Shown piece after piece: positions 7,454 to 17,025 of a stretch of 64,000 nt of DNA. The notes under the pieces were generated by a model. That model ran no database searches and was not told the origin of the DNA. It saw nothing but the letters and a program-made list of their open reading frames with translations. This stretch comes from Spiribacter curvatus (GTDB lineage Bacteria > Pseudomonadota > Gammaproteobacteria > Nitrococcales > Nitrococcaceae). The DNA is taken from contig NC_022664.1 of the NCBI RefSeq assembly GCF_000485905.1, forward strand, positions 1,745,001 through 1,809,000, written 5' to 3'. The first letter of the stretch is position 1, and each line of letters begins with the position of its first letter. A program made the translations under genes and the position numbers.

Positions 7454-9718
7454 TCAGCGGCCGGCGCGGATCAGACCGCCCAATCCGTAGCGGTCCATTT
7501 CGGCGTTGATCAACCGGCGGACCTCACCCGGTGTCTCGCAGACCAGGACCGCGTCGAGCATTGAGCGGGCGGTCGAATAGGGGATGGTGCGCAGCACGCG
7601 CTTGACGCGTAACAGCCGGCCGCTGCTCATCGACAGCCCCTCCATCCCCATCGCCAGCAGCAGCGGCGCCACCGCCGGTTCACCGGCCATGCTCCCGCAG
7701 ATGGTCACCGGCGTATCCAGCCGCCGGCCGGCCGCTGCGACTTCCGCCACTGCCCGTAGCACCGCCGGGTGCAGCTCGTCATAGATCGACGCGACGCGAC
7801 TGTTATTGCGGTCCACCGCCAACAGATACTGCGCCAGATCATTGCTGCCGATGGACAGGAAATCCAGCCGACGCGCGAGGCTCTCCGCCTGATACACCGC
7901 CGCGGGCACCTCGACCATCGCCCCCACGGCCGGCGCGGCCGTCTCCACCCCCTCTTCGGTCAGCTCGTCGCGGGCGCGGCGGACCAGGGCCGCGGCCTGA
8001 TCGGCCTCTTCGACCCGGGTGATCATGGGAAACATCACCCGCAGATTGTCCAGTCCGGCGGAGGCCCGCAGCATGGCACGCAGCTGGGTCAGAAAGATCT
8101 CCGGGTGATCCAGCGTCATGCGCACGCCGCGCCAGCCCAGGAACGGGTTGTCGTCGTGGGTGGGGAAGTACGGCAGCGGTTTGTCACCGCCGATATCGAG
8201 GGTCCGGAGCGTGACCGGCAGCGGCGCGAAGGCCTGGAGCACCGCGCGATAGTCCTCGACCTGCTCGCTCTCGCCGGGAAAGCGGGTGCTGATCATGAAC
8301 GGAAACTCGGTGCGATGCAGACCGACGCCGGCGCAGCCGATCTCCAGGGCGCGTTCGATCTCTGCCGCCAACCCCGTGTTGACGTAGAGATTGATGCAAT
8401 GGCCATCAGGGGTCTGCGCCGGTTCGCCGGCGATCTCGGCCAGCTCGGCGGTCAGCGCCGCCTCCTCCTCGACCAGGCGCTGATACTCATCCCGCAGCGC
8501 CGGCGCCGGGTCCACCTCCACCCGACCACGATAGCCATCGACGATCAGCGCCCGGCCGTGGAGGCCATGGACGGGCAGTTCCCGCACCCCCATCACCGCC
8601 GGCACTCCCAGCGCCCGGGCGAGGATGGCGATATGCGAGTTCGCCGATCCACCGGCACTGACCACGCCGGCGAGCCTGTCGGTGGGGATTTCCACCAGCT
8701 GCGAGGCGCTCACTTCCTCGCCCACCAGGATCGTCTGCTCGGGGAGCGTTTGATCCTGTTCCTCGAGCGCCAGCAGCCGGGTCAGCAGCCGCCGGCCGAC
8801 ATCGCGCAGGTCGCTGGCCCGTTCACGCAGATAGGCATCATCCATCGCCTCGAACCGCCGGCTGTGCTCGGCGATCGTCAACCGTACGGCGAACGGCGCC
8901 CAGTGGCCGTCGCGGATGTGCGCATGCACCCGCTCGCGGAGGCTGTCCCCATCGAGCATCTGCAGATAGACATCGAAGAGCTGCTGTTCGGCCGCCGGGA
9001 CCTGGCCCTCCATCCTCGCCGCCAGTGCGCGGATATCCTCTCGGGCCGCCGTCAGCGCCGCGGCGAAGGCGGCGGCCTCGGCGTCCGCATCGCGGACCCG
9101 GCGATCGGGGATGCTCTCGAGGTTGGCGGCACCGGTCATGACGTGCCCCTCGCCGATCGCGAGGCCGCTGGCCCCCCCGATACCATCCAGCCCCAGTGGT
9201 CCACCCCGCGCCACCTCGGCGCCATCGGTCAGTTCACCCCGGACACGGGCATGCGCCATCACGCCGGCCAGCTGCGCGGCCATGGTCACCAGAAACGCGA
9301 CTTCGGCATCGGTGAAGCGCTCGCGCGCCTGGCGCTGGACCACCAGCACGCCCAGCCGTGATTGGTAGTGAATGACCGGCACCCCGAGGAATGAGTGAAA
9401 GCGCTCCTCACCGGTCTCGGGGAAATAACGGAAGCGGGGGTGGCGATCGGCGTCGTTGAGGTTGATGGATTCCTCGCGCTGCGCCACCAGGCCGACCAGT
9501 CCCTCCGTGAGCGGCAGCCGCACCTGACCCACCGCATCGACGTTCAGCCCGCGCGTCGCCATGAGCCGCAGGTGTTCGCCGTCGCCCTCGAGCAGATAGA
9601 CCGAACAGACATCGCCCTCTGTGGCCTCGGCCACCCGCTCGACGATGATCTCCAGCGCCTCGCGGAAATCGCTCGCGGCATTGACCGACTGGACAATGCG
9701 ATGGAGCGTTTCCAGCAC
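7454..9718 (-). CDS. ptsP: Phosphoenolpyruvate-protein phosphotransferase PtsP (EI-Ntr) with GAF domain
   Basis: 754 residues, full family length. A GAF domain occupies residues 1-155, followed by the HPr-like-binding region. The phosphohistidine is His362 in GGSANSHIAILARALGVPAVMG. A C-terminal PEP-binding TIM barrel follows, with RTLDIGGDKPLPYF, GSNDLAQYLLAVDRN and the cysteine motif VTICGSMAGEPA. It starts the nitrogen PTS by passing phosphate from PEP to NPr. No NPr or EIIA-Ntr gene is in the window. Its ATG is 5 bases after the rppH stop, the conserved rppH-ptsP operon. Confidence 0.96.
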   Translation of the reverse strand: MLETLHRIVQSVNAASDFREALEIIVERVAEATEGDVCSVYLLEGDGEHLRLMATRGLNVDAVGQVRLPLTEGLVGLVAQREESINLNDADRHPRFRYFPETGEERFHSFLGVPVIHYQSRLGVLVVQRQARERFTDAEVAFLVTMAAQLAGVMAHARVRGELTDGAEVARGGPLGLDGIGGASGLAIGEGHVMTGAANLESIPDRRVRDADAEAAAFAAALTAAREDIRALAARMEGQVPAAEQQLFDVYLQMLDGDSLRERVHAHIRDGHWAPFAVRLTIAEHSRRFEAMDDAYLRERASDLRDVGRRLLTRLLALEEQDQTLPEQTILVGEEVSASQLVEIPTDRLAGVVSAGGSANSHIAILARALGVPAVMGVRELPVHGLHGRALIVDGYRGRVEVDPAPALRDEYQRLVEEEAALTAELAEIAGEPAQTPDGHCINLYVNTGLAAEIERALEIGCAGVGLHRTEFPFMISTRFPGESEQVEDYRAVLQAFAPLPVTLRTLDIGGDKPLPYFPTHDDNPFLGWRGVRMTLDHPEIFLTQLRAMLRASAGLDNLRVMFPMITRVEEADQAAALVRRARDELTEEGVETAAPAVGAMVEVPAAVYQAESLARRLDFLSIGSNDLAQYLLAVDRNNSRVASIYDELHPAVLRAVAEVAAAGRRLDTPVTICGSMAGEPAVAPLLLAMGMEGLSMSSGRLLRVKRVLRTIPYSTARSMLDAVLVCETPGEVRRLINAEMDRYGLGGLIRAGR

Positions 9719-9723
9719 CGCCG

Positions 9724-10272
9724 CTACCGCCCCTGGCCGGGCTGCGGGATGGCGGGCGGCCGCCCGGTCCCCGGATTCACGGGCCGTCGCGGCGGCCCCT
9801 CGGGGAAGAGCACCGGCGCGAGCTCGTCCAGCGCCTGGGCGTACACCTCGCGCTTGAATGAGACGATCTCCTCGAGCGGATACCAGTACGGCACCCAGCT
9901 CCAGGTATCGAACTCCGGCGCCGGTGTCGCATCGAGGCGGACCCGCGTGTCGGCCGTCCGCAGCCGGAGCAGAAACCAGACCTGCTTCTGACCGATGCAG
10001 GTGGGGCGTTGCCGGCGACGGATCAGATGCCGCGGCAGGCGGTAGTGGAGCCAGCCCCGCGTGGCGCCCAGCACCGCCACGTCCGAGGGCGCCAGCCCCA
10101 CCTCTTCATTGAGCTCGCGGTAGAGCGCTGCCTCCGGGCTTTCGTTGCGCTGGATCCCGCCCTGAGGGAACTGCCAGGCATCCTGACCCACGCGGCGCGC
10201 CCACAGCAGCTCGCCGGCGGCATTGGCCAGAATCATCCCAACATTTGGACGAAACCCTTTTTTATCAATCAC
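9724..10272 (-). CDS. rppH: RNA pyrophosphohydrolase RppH (Nudix)
   Basis: 182 residues from a GTG start ([18 protein letters not shown]). The Nudix box is complete: [23 protein letters not shown]. RppH removes pyrophosphate from the 5' end of mRNAs and so opens them to RNase E. A C-terminal tail rich in Pro, Gly and Arg extends beyond the E. coli protein. It leads a two-gene operon with ptsP and is divergent from the HAD phosphatase. No strong ribosome site is seen before the GTG, and a TAGAAT at 10292-10297 gives a very short leader. Confidence 0.95.
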   Translation of the reverse strand: MIDKKGFRPNVGMILANAAGELLWARRVGQDAWQFPQGGIQRNESPEAALYRELNEEVGLAPSDVAVLGATRGWLHYRLPRHLIRRRQRPTCIGQKQVWFLLRLRTADTRVRLDATPAPEFDTWSWVPYWYPLEEIVSFKREVYAQALDELAPVLFPEGPPRRPVNPGTGRPPAIPQPGQGR

Positions 10273-10286
10273 TTACTGCACCAAAA

Positions 10287-10326
10287 GAAGAATTCTATTG
10301 CGGGTTATTCTTCCACATAGGAGAAT
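10287..10326. promoter_or_regulatory. Divergent promoter region between rppH and the HAD gene, with inverted repeat
   Basis: An AT-rich island in GC-rich sequence. On the plus strand TTGCGG (10298-10303), a 17-base spacer and GAGAAT (10321-10326) form a promoter for the HAD gene. On the minus strand TAGAAT (10292-10297) could serve rppH. A perfect 7-base inverted repeat, GAAGAAT (10287-10293) and ATTCTTC (10307-10313), brackets both. No regulator is known to me for this site. Confidence 0.4.
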
Positions 10327-10356
10327 CAGGCGGCAATGCGAAAGCGGGAATGATGC

Positions 10357-11037
10357 GTGCAGCTGGCGATTTTCGACCTCGACAACACCCTCCTGGACGG
10401 CGACAGCGACTACCTCTGGGGACAGCACCTGATGGAACAGGGTGCCGTGCCGCGGGCCCGGTTCGAGCGGGACAACCAGCGTTTCATGCGCGACTACGAG
10501 GCCGGTCGGCTCGACATTGATGCCTTCCTGCGCTTTGCCCTCCAGCCACTGGCCGAGACACCCGAGCCGACACTGCGTGAGTGGCGGCGCGCCTTCATCG
10601 ATCGGCATATCCGGCCGCGCATCCTCCCGGCCGCTCAGGCGCTGGTCGAGCATCACCGCCGGCGCGGCCATGCCTTGATGATCATCACCGCCACCAACCG
10701 CTTTGTCACCGAGCCCATTGCCGAGCTGTTCGATATCCCGATCCTCCTCGCCACCGAGCCCGAGCGGGGCGCGTCAGGGTTCACCGGTCGCCATCGCGGC
10801 ATTCCCACCTTCCGTGAGGGCAAGATCAAAGCGCTGCAGACCTGGCTCGACGCTCAGGAAGCCGCTTTCGAGACGGTCCATTTCTACAGCGACTCGCGCA
10901 ACGACCTGCCCTTGCTCGAGCATGTCGACCGGCCCGTCGCCATCGATCCGGACGCCATCCTTGAAGCGGCCGCTCACGAGCGCCACTGGCCGGTGCTCAC
11001 GCTCCGCGCGGGTGATACCCCGCAGCCACTCAGTTGA
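10357..11037 (+). CDS. HAD-IB family phosphatase (SerB-like)
   Basis: 226 residues from a GTG. HAD motif I is FDLDNTLLDGDSD, motif II is MIITATNRFVTEPI, and motif III with the acidic pair is FYSDSRNDLPLLEHVD. The GATN-type cap insert is typical of subfamily IB. This gene beside rppH is common in gammaproteobacteria. The substrate is unknown; phosphoserine, phosphoglycolate or histidinol-phosphate-like compounds are all possible. Confidence 0.87.
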   Translation: MQLAIFDLDNTLLDGDSDYLWGQHLMEQGAVPRARFERDNQRFMRDYEAGRLDIDAFLRFALQPLAETPEPTLREWRRAFIDRHIRPRILPAAQALVEHHRRRGHALMIITATNRFVTEPIAELFDIPILLATEPERGASGFTGRHRGIPTFREGKIKALQTWLDAQEAAFETVHFYSDSRNDLPLLEHVDRPVAIDPDAILEAAAHERHWPVLTLRAGDTPQPLS

Positions 11038-11053
11038 CGAGGAGATCCACAGG

Positions 11054-11512
11054 ATGCATCGCCACTGCCTCTCTGCCGGCCGTCGGATCATCGCCGGCCT
11101 CCTGTTCGCCGGCCTGGCCGGTGCCGCCCACGCGGACATCGTGATCGAGGATGCCTGGGCCCGTGCCACACCACCCGGTTTCGACAAGGGCGCCGTCTAT
11201 TTCGAGCTCCGCAACGATGGCCCGCGCAGCGATGCGCTCGTCGGGGTGAGCACCGACCGGGCCAGCCGCGCCGAGCTGCACCGGACCCTCGAGGACGGCG
11301 GCAACAGCCGCATGGTGCACACCCCCCGGGTATCAATCCCGGCAGCGGGCCAGGTCCTATTCGAACCCGGCGGCCGTCATGTCATGATGATGGGCATCGA
11401 ATCGGCCCTCACCGAGGGCGAGACGTTCGTCATCGAGCTCGAGACCGAGGACGCCGGCCCGCTGGCCGTGACGGTCGATGTCCTGGCACCCACGGCGATG
11501 GCCGCCGACTAG
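11054..11512 (+). CDS. Periplasmic copper chaperone, PCuAC family
   Basis: 152 residues from ATG 11054, preceded by GGAG. Residues 1-26 form a signal peptide ending AHA. The cupredoxin-like domain has DAWARATPPGFDKGAVYFEL and the copper-ligand set ELH, RM, then HVMMMG. The spacing resembles the published H(M)x10Mx21HxM signature. Such proteins deliver Cu(I) to the CuA centre of cytochrome c oxidase. It overlaps the end of hemN by four bases, tail to tail. It may work with the copA-csoR copper system located elsewhere in the window. Confidence 0.88.
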   Translation: MHRHCLSAGRRIIAGLLFAGLAGAAHADIVIEDAWARATPPGFDKGAVYFELRNDGPRSDALVGVSTDRASRAELHRTLEDGGNSRMVHTPRVSIPAAGQVLFEPGGRHVMMMGIESALTEGETFVIELETEDAGPLAVTVDVLAPTAMAAD

Positions 11513-12900
11513 ATGACCCGCGAGAACCGCCGTTCGGCACGACCCGCTGTCAGATAGGCATCGAACGGCATCGCGACATTGCGCAGGAACAACCGCCCCC
11601 GCTCGGTGACCTGCAGCGAGGCATGATCCATGGTCAACAGGCCATCGACCGCCAACGGCTCGAGCTCGACCAGCGCGTCCCGGAAATAGTCGGTGAACTC
11701 GATCGGGTGACGCGCCTCGATGGCCGCATAGTCGACCCGCCCCCGGCACATCACCGCCTGGATGACATCCCGGCGCAGACAATCATCCGCCGTGAGCGCC
11801 ACACCCCGCCAGATCGGTAGCTCGCCGGCACTCACGGCGGCATCATGGCCCGCCGGATCGCGGACATTCTGGCTGAATGCATCCCCGATCTGGCCGATCG
11901 ACGAGGCGCCCAGCCCGATCAGGTCAAGATCGGGCCGTGTGGCATAGCCCTGGAAGTTGCGGTGCAATGTGCCCTCATCGGCGGCCGCCGCGAGCGCATC
12001 GCCCGGCAGTGCGAAATGATCCATACCGATGTAGTGATAGCCCTCGCGCGAGAGGCGCTGCATGGCCTCGATCAGCAGCGTCAGCTTCATCTCCGCCGCG
12101 GGCAGACTGGCATCCGGGATCTGGCGCTGGATGCGGAACATCTGCGGCATATGCGCATAGTTATAGAGCGCGATCCGGTCCGGCCGCATGGTCATCACCG
12201 CATCCAGGGTCTGCGACAGGCGCTCGGGGGTCTGTAGCGGCAGCCCGTACATCAGATCAAGATTGATCGAGTGGAAGCCTTGATGCCGCGCCTCCTCGAC
12301 AATATCCGCGGTCGCCTGAACGCCCTGGACGCGGTTGATCGCCTTCTGCACATCGGCGTCGAAATCCTGCACCCCCAGACTCAGGCGGTTGAAGCCCAGG
12401 GCGGCGAGATTGCGGATGCGCTCACGGTCGACCGTGCGCGGATCGACCTCAATGGAGAATTCGCGCCGGGCCGGCGCCGCCATCGGAAAACGCTGGGCGA
12501 TGGCATCGATCAGTGTCGCCAGATCCCCATCGGAGAGATAGGTCGGCGTGCCACCGCCCAGGTGCAGCTGCTCCACCGGCCGGTCGTCCGCGAACAGCGC
12601 CGCCTGCAGGTCGAGCTCGTCGATCAGGCGGGCGAGATAATCGCTCGCCCGGCGGTAGTTGGCGGTGATCACCTTGTTACAGGCGCAGTAGAAACACACC
12701 GTCCGGCAGAACGGCACATGCACATAGAGTGACAGCGGCCGCGGGATCGGATCGTCGTTACTCCAGGCGACGCGTTCCCGATAGCGCCCGGCATCAAACG
12801 CCTCGGTGAACTGGGCGGCCGTGGGATAGGAGGTGTAACGCGGGCCCGTGACGTCGTAACGGCGCAGCAGGGTCCGATCGAGAAGTAGACGGTCGGCCAT
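11509..12900 (-). CDS. hemN: Oxygen-independent coproporphyrinogen III dehydrogenase
   Basis: 463 residues from ATG 12900 (MADRLLLDRTLLRRYDVTGPRYTSYPTA), the normal HemN start; a longer open frame to 13167 is not supported. The radical-SAM cysteines are Cys65, Cys69 and Cys72, with the extra Cys74 of the HemN branch. LGGGTPTYLS and the C-terminal HemN domain (RPDLDLIGLGASSIGQIGDAFSQN) are present. It converts coproporphyrinogen III to protoporphyrinogen IX without oxygen. With HemJ and HemL nearby this covers three steps of heme synthesis. Oxygen-dependent HemF is not in the window. Confidence 0.96.
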   Translation of the reverse strand: MADRLLLDRTLLRRYDVTGPRYTSYPTAAQFTEAFDAGRYRERVAWSNDDPIPRPLSLYVHVPFCRTVCFYCACNKVITANYRRASDYLARLIDELDLQAALFADDRPVEQLHLGGGTPTYLSDGDLATLIDAIAQRFPMAAPARREFSIEVDPRTVDRERIRNLAALGFNRLSLGVQDFDADVQKAINRVQGVQATADIVEEARHQGFHSINLDLMYGLPLQTPERLSQTLDAVMTMRPDRIALYNYAHMPQMFRIQRQIPDASLPAAEMKLTLLIEAMQRLSREGYHYIGMDHFALPGDALAAAADEGTLHRNFQGYATRPDLDLIGLGASSIGQIGDAFSQNVRDPAGHDAAVSAGELPIWRGVALTADDCLRRDVIQAVMCRGRVDYAAIEARHPIEFTDYFRDALVELEPLAVDGLLTMDHASLQVTERGRLFLRNVAMPFDAYLTAGRAERRFSRVI

Positions 12901-12961
12901 CAGCGTGTCGCTCCAATGGTGATCATTCGTGGCATCATAGGCGCTCAGGCGCCGCGACGGA

Positions 12962-12975
12962 TTGATCTGGGTCAG
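12962..12975. promoter_or_regulatory. Weak FNR/Anr-like box upstream of hemN
   Basis: TTGATCTGGGTCAG has the TTGAT-N4-ATCAA architecture with two mismatches in the right half, centred about 68 bases upstream of the hemN ATG. FNR or Anr control of hemN is established in several gammaproteobacteria. By sequence alone this site is marginal. Confidence 0.25.
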
Positions 12976-13003
12976 TCCGATGCACAGTCGGCGGAGGATT
13001 GCG

Positions 13004-13423
13004 TTGAGGCACGATGATGAACAGAAGACACCGGCGCCCACCGGCCTGCGGGCACGGCTGATACGGCGTGCCTGGCTGGCACTGGCGCTGTTTTTTATCG
13101 GCCTGGGCAGCGTCGGTGCGATCCTGCCACTGCTGCCAACCACGCCCTTTCTGCTGCTCGCCGCCATGTGCGCGTCGCGCAGCTCACCGGCGCTGCATGC
13201 CTGGCTCTACAGCCATCCCCGCTTCGGCCCCCTGCTACGCGACTGGCGCGATCACCGGGCCATCCGCCCACGCGCCAAGGTCACGGCGCTGGTACTGGTG
13301 GCGCTCAGCTGGGGATGGATGTGGATCAGTGTGGAACCGCTCTACGCCCGCCTGTCGGCGAGTGCGGTGATGGCCGGGGTGGTCACCTTTCTGGCGACCC
13401 GGCCCCATGGCCCTAGGCCGTAG
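13004..13423 (+). CDS. YbaN-like (DUF454) inner-membrane protein
   Basis: About 139 residues if read from the TTG at 13004, which has GGAGG seven bases upstream; an ATG at 12980 is the alternative. The family signature GLGSVGAILPLLPTTPFLLLAA is clear, followed by SRSSPALHAWLYSHPRFGPLLRDW. There are about three membrane segments. DUF454 proteins have no established function. It is divergent from hemN and its 3' end overlaps the MAPEG gene by 11 bases on the opposite strand. Confidence 0.78.
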   Translation: MRHDDEQKTPAPTGLRARLIRRAWLALALFFIGLGSVGAILPLLPTTPFLLLAAMCASRSSPALHAWLYSHPRFGPLLRDWRDHRAIRPRAKVTALVLVALSWGWMWISVEPLYARLSASAVMAGVVTFLATRPHGPRP

Positions 13424-13796
13424 TCGACGCGGCCACGACGAACAGCCCCACCACGCAGGCGAAGGCAGTGGTCCAGAGGAGACTGCGCAGGGTCGGCCGA
13501 TCGCCGATATAGGCGGCGCCATAACCGAGCCGCAACACGACGAACGCCACTGCCAGGGCGTCGATCCAGCCCTGGGCGCCGCCGACCTGATGGGCAATGA
13601 GGACCGCCGCCGCGAACGGCGGGAACGCCTCGAAGGTATTGAGCTGTGCCCAGTGGGCGCGCTGACGCCAGCCGCTGAGGCCGGCCAGCCATTCCCGTGG
13701 CCGGGCGTTGTCGAACCGCCCCTGTGACTTCGCCAGTCCGGCGAATACGAACGGCATCACCATCGCCGCCAGAACGGCCCAGTAAGCGATCGTCAT
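13413..13796 (-). CDS. MAPEG-family membrane protein
   Basis: 127 residues with four hydrophobic segments, beginning [23 protein letters not shown]. The motif AQLNTFEAFPPFAAAVLIAHQVG is typical of bacterial MAPEG proteins, relatives of membrane glutathione transferases. The function of this bacterial branch is not established. The start codon overlaps the purD stop (ATGA at 13793-13796), so it is translationally coupled to purD. Many gammaproteobacteria have an unrelated gene there. Confidence 0.8.
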   Translation of the reverse strand: MTIAYWAVLAAMVMPFVFAGLAKSQGRFDNARPREWLAGLSGWRQRAHWAQLNTFEAFPPFAAAVLIAHQVGGAQGWIDALAVAFVVLRLGYGAAYIGDRPTLRSLLWTTAFACVVGLFVVAASTTA

Positions 13797-15091
13797 CCAT
13801 CCCCTCCGCGCCGTTGCAGATCCACGGCTCGATAGCCGATATCGGTGCGCATGAACCGTCCCGGCCAATGCACGTCATTGGCCAGCTCGTAGGCGGCTGT
13901 CTGCGCGGCGACGATGTCGCGGCCGAGGGCACAGGCGCAGAGCACCCGGCCGCCCGCGGTCACCGGCCGCCCCTGTGGGTCGGTCGCGGTACCGGCATGG
14001 AAGAGCTTGCGGTCATCGCGGTCGGCCCCGGTCAGGCCCTCGATGACATCGCCGCGCTCGTAACCCGCCGGGTAGCCTGCCGCCGCCAGCACCACGCCCA
14101 GACAGGGGCGTGGATCCCAGGCCACCGTCTGCGCGTCAAGGGTGCCCGTCAGGGCGGCCTCGAACAGCGTGACCGGGTCACTCGCCAGTCGCATGAGAAT
14201 GGGCTGGGTCTCGGGATCACCGAGACGGACGTTGAACTCGAGCACCCGCGGCTCGCCCCCGGCATCGATCATCAGCCCGGCGTAGAGGAATCCCTTGAAG
14301 CCACGACCCTCGGCCACCAGACCTTCCACCGTGGGCCGGATCACCGACTCGAGGATGCGCGCATGCACCGCATCGGTGACCACCGGTGCCGGTGAATAGG
14401 CCCCCATGCCACCGGTATTGGGCCCCTGATCACCGGCGTCACGGGCCTTGTGGTCCTGCGAACTGGCGAGCGGCAGCACGGTTTCGCCATCCACCAGGGC
14501 GATGAAACTCGCCTCCTCGCCGGTGAGGAAGTCCTCCACCACGATCCGCTCGCCGGCCGCCCCGAACGCCCCATCGAGCATATCCGCCGCCGCGGCCAGC
14601 GCCTCGTCGACGCTCCGGGCGATGGTCACGCCCTTGCCCGCCGCAAGGCCATCGGCCTTGATCACCAGCGGTGCGCCGCGCTCGCGGATATAGGCCTGTG
14701 CCGGTGCCAGCGCCTCGAAGGTCTGGTAATCGGCGCTGGGAATGTGGTGGCGGGCGAAGAACGCCTTGGCGAACGCCTTCGAGGCCTCCAGCTCCGCCGC
14801 CGCCTGATGCGGCCCCAGACAGGCCAGACCGGCGGCCTCGAAGGCATCGACGACCCCCGCGGCCAGCGGCGCCTCGGGGCCGATGACCGTCATGTCCACC
14901 GCCAGCGCCCGGGCGCGCTCGATCAGCCCGGGGATGTCATCGACGCCGACGTCGACGTTGCTCACCCCGTCCTCAAGCGCGGTACCGGCGTTCCCCGGGG
15001 CGACATAGACATGCCCGCTGCGCGGCGACTGCGCCAGCCGCCAGGCCATGGCATGCTCGCGGCCGCCGTTTCCCACCACCAGGATCCTCAT
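13793..15091 (-). CDS. purD: Phosphoribosylamine-glycine ligase
   Basis: 432 residues from ATG 15091 ([23 protein letters not shown]), the standard GARS length. The ATP-grasp region includes [13 protein letters not shown] and [13 protein letters not shown], and [13 protein letters not shown] is diagnostic. It joins glycine to phosphoribosylamine in purine synthesis. It lies 22 bases downstream of purH on the same strand, the conserved purHD pair. A longer open frame to 15154 overlaps purH and lacks the family start. Confidence 0.97.
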   Translation of the reverse strand: MRILVVGNGGREHAMAWRLAQSPRSGHVYVAPGNAGTALEDGVSNVDVGVDDIPGLIERARALAVDMTVIGPEAPLAAGVVDAFEAAGLACLGPHQAAAELEASKAFAKAFFARHHIPSADYQTFEALAPAQAYIRERGAPLVIKADGLAAGKGVTIARSVDEALAAAADMLDGAFGAAGERIVVEDFLTGEEASFIALVDGETVLPLASSQDHKARDAGDQGPNTGGMGAYSPAPVVTDAVHARILESVIRPTVEGLVAEGRGFKGFLYAGLMIDAGGEPRVLEFNVRLGDPETQPILMRLASDPVTLFEAALTGTLDAQTVAWDPRPCLGVVLAAAGYPAGYERGDVIEGLTGADRDDRKLFHAGTATDPQGRPVTAGGRVLCACALGRDIVAAQTAAYELANDVHWPGRFMRTDIGYRAVDLQRRGGDG

Positions 15092-15113
15092 CTCGCCTGC
15101 CCCCATCGCTCGC

Positions 15114-16691
15114 TCAGTGCCGGAAGTGGCGCATGCCGGTGAACAGCATGGCAATGCCGTGCTCGTCCGCCGCCGCGATCACCTCGTCGTCGCGCCGTGA
15201 GCCGCCGGGCTGGATGATCGCCCGCACACCGGCGGCCGCCGCCTGATCGATACCATCGCGGAACGGAAAGAACGCATCCGAGGCAAGGACCGAGCCGGTC
15301 AGGTCGAGGCCGGCGGCCTCTGCCTTGCCCACGCCGATTCGGGCGCTGTCGACCCGGCTCATCTGACCGGCGCCGACGCCCAGCGTCCGACCGTCGCGGC
15401 CGTAGACGATGGCATTGGATTTGACGAATTTCGCCACCCGCCAGACGAAATCCAGGTCCGCCCGCAGGGCATCGGTCACCGGCTCACGGGTCACGCAGTG
15501 CAGCCCCGCATCGCCGGTCAGCGGGATATCCTGATCCTGCACCAGCAGTCCGCCGCCCAGCGGCTGCAGCCGCCACCCCGTCGGCGTCACCGGCCCGTCA
15601 GCGATCGTCAGCACGCGGACATTGGCCTTGGCCGCAGTGACCGCCAGGGCCTCCTCGCTGACCGCCGGCGCGAGGATCACCTCAACGAACTGCCGCTCGA
15701 CGATGGCGCGGGCGGTATCGGCATCCAGCGGCCGGTTGAAGGCGATGATCCCGCCGAACGCGGAGGCGGGATCGGTGGCGAAGGCGGCGTCATAGGCCGC
15801 CGGCAGGCCGTCGGCCACGGCGACGCCACAGGGGTTGGCATGCTTGACGATGACACAGGCCGGGGCATCGAACGCGCCGGCGCAGGCCCAGGCGGCGTCG
15901 GCATCGGCGAGGTTGTTATAGGAAAGCGCCTTACCCTGGCGCTGGTCATAATGGGCGAAGCTGCCGGGCGCGGCCTGCGGGTCGCGATAGAATGCCGCCG
16001 CCTGATGCGGGTTCTCGCCATAGCGAAGCTCGGCGGCCTTCCGCCAGTGACGGTTGAGTTGACCGGGAAACGCCGAGACCGTGCCATCGGCCCCCCGGGC
16101 CGAGAGGTAGTCGCTGATCGCCGCGTCATACCGGGCGACGTGGTTGAACGCCGCCACCGCCAGCTCAAACCGCTGACCGGCATCAAGGCCCCCGTGACGC
16201 TCGAGCGCATCGATCACCGCCGGGTACTGATCGGGCGCGGTCACCACCCCGACCCCGTCAAGGTTCTTCGCCGCCGCGCGCAGCATCGCCGGCCCACCGA
16301 TATCGATATGCTCGATGGCGTCGGCAAGCGTGCAGTCCGGCCGCGCCACCGCCTGCTCGAAGGGATAGAGATTGACCACCAGCAGATCGATGGGCGGGAT
16401 CGCCTGCTCGGCCATCACGGCGTCATCCTCGCCGCGCCGGCCCAGCAGTCCGCCATGGATACGTGGATGAAGGGTCTTGACGCGTCCGGCCATGATCTCG
16501 GGGAAACCGGTGTGCTCGCTGACCTCGATCACCGGGATACCGGCTTCATCGAGCAGCCGGGCGGTGCCACCGGTGGAGAGGATCTCGACCCCCCGGTCGG
16601 CCAGCGCGCGTGCAAGGGCCTCGACCCCGGTCTTGTCTGAAACACTGATCAGGGCCCGCCGCAGTGGCGGGATTGTGGGGGCAGCCGTCAT
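15114..16691 (-). CDS. purH: Bifunctional AICAR formyltransferase / IMP cyclohydrolase
   Basis: 525 residues, the usual length. The N-terminal IMP cyclohydrolase domain starts [18 protein letters not shown] and includes [12 protein letters not shown] and HPRIHGGLL. The C-terminal AICAR transformylase domain has the Lys-His pair in [12 protein letters not shown] and ends [22 protein letters not shown]. It performs the last two steps of IMP synthesis. It begins 18 bases after the fis stop on the same strand, so fis, purH and purD are probably one transcript. Confidence 0.97.
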   Translation of the reverse strand: MTAAPTIPPLRRALISVSDKTGVEALARALADRGVEILSTGGTARLLDEAGIPVIEVSEHTGFPEIMAGRVKTLHPRIHGGLLGRRGEDDAVMAEQAIPPIDLLVVNLYPFEQAVARPDCTLADAIEHIDIGGPAMLRAAAKNLDGVGVVTAPDQYPAVIDALERHGGLDAGQRFELAVAAFNHVARYDAAISDYLSARGADGTVSAFPGQLNRHWRKAAELRYGENPHQAAAFYRDPQAAPGSFAHYDQRQGKALSYNNLADADAAWACAGAFDAPACVIVKHANPCGVAVADGLPAAYDAAFATDPASAFGGIIAFNRPLDADTARAIVERQFVEVILAPAVSEEALAVTAAKANVRVLTIADGPVTPTGWRLQPLGGGLLVQDQDIPLTGDAGLHCVTREPVTDALRADLDFVWRVAKFVKSNAIVYGRDGRTLGVGAGQMSRVDSARIGVGKAEAAGLDLTGSVLASDAFFPFRDGIDQAAAAGVRAIIQPGGSRRDDEVIAAADEHGIAMLFTGMRHFRH

Positions 16692-16709
16692 GAATGGACT
16701 CCGTCGCGT

Positions 16710-16973
16710 TCAGTCTTCGAGGCCGTACTGGCGTAGTTTCTTGCGCAGTGTCCCGCGATTGATCCCCAGGGCCGCCGCCGCCCGGGTCTGATTGCCGGCG
16801 CACTCGCGCATGACCACCTCCAGCAACGGTGCCTCGGCCTGCTCAATCACCATCCGGTGGAGGTCATGGCTCGCCTGCCCGTCGAGGTGCTGGAAATAGG
16901 CGGTCACCGTATCGTGCACACAGGCACGGATAGGGCCGACGCTGGCGCGCTCCGGCGCGGACTCATCTTCCAT
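16710..16973 (-). CDS. fis: DNA-binding protein Fis
   Basis: 87 residues from ATG 16973 (MEDESAPERA). The C-terminal helix-turn-helix NQTRAAAALGINRGTLRKKLRQYGL is nearly identical to E. coli Fis. The N-terminal region, which activates Hin-type recombination in E. coli, is short. Fis bends DNA and regulates rRNA and growth-phase genes. In most gammaproteobacteria fis follows dusB; here the upstream neighbour is prmA with no dusB between them. Confidence 0.95.
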   Translation of the reverse strand: MEDESAPERASVGPIRACVHDTVTAYFQHLDGQASHDLHRMVIEQAEAPLLEVVMRECAGNQTRAAAALGINRGTLRKKLRQYGLED

Positions 16974-17025
16974 GGGGTGATTCCTTCGCGGGAAAGCCGA
17001 AATCATAAACGCAACACCCGGCCCG

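Noticed and set aside
7769-9361. 530-residue plus-strand open frame inside ptsP
   Set aside because: Complete PtsP motifs are on the minus strand. The plus-strand translation is rich in Arg, His, Gln and Gly without any domain, typical of a shadow.
12901-13167. 89-codon N-terminal extension of hemN
   Set aside because: The family start MADRLLLDRTLLRRYD lies at 12900, and the extension overlaps the divergent DUF454 gene.
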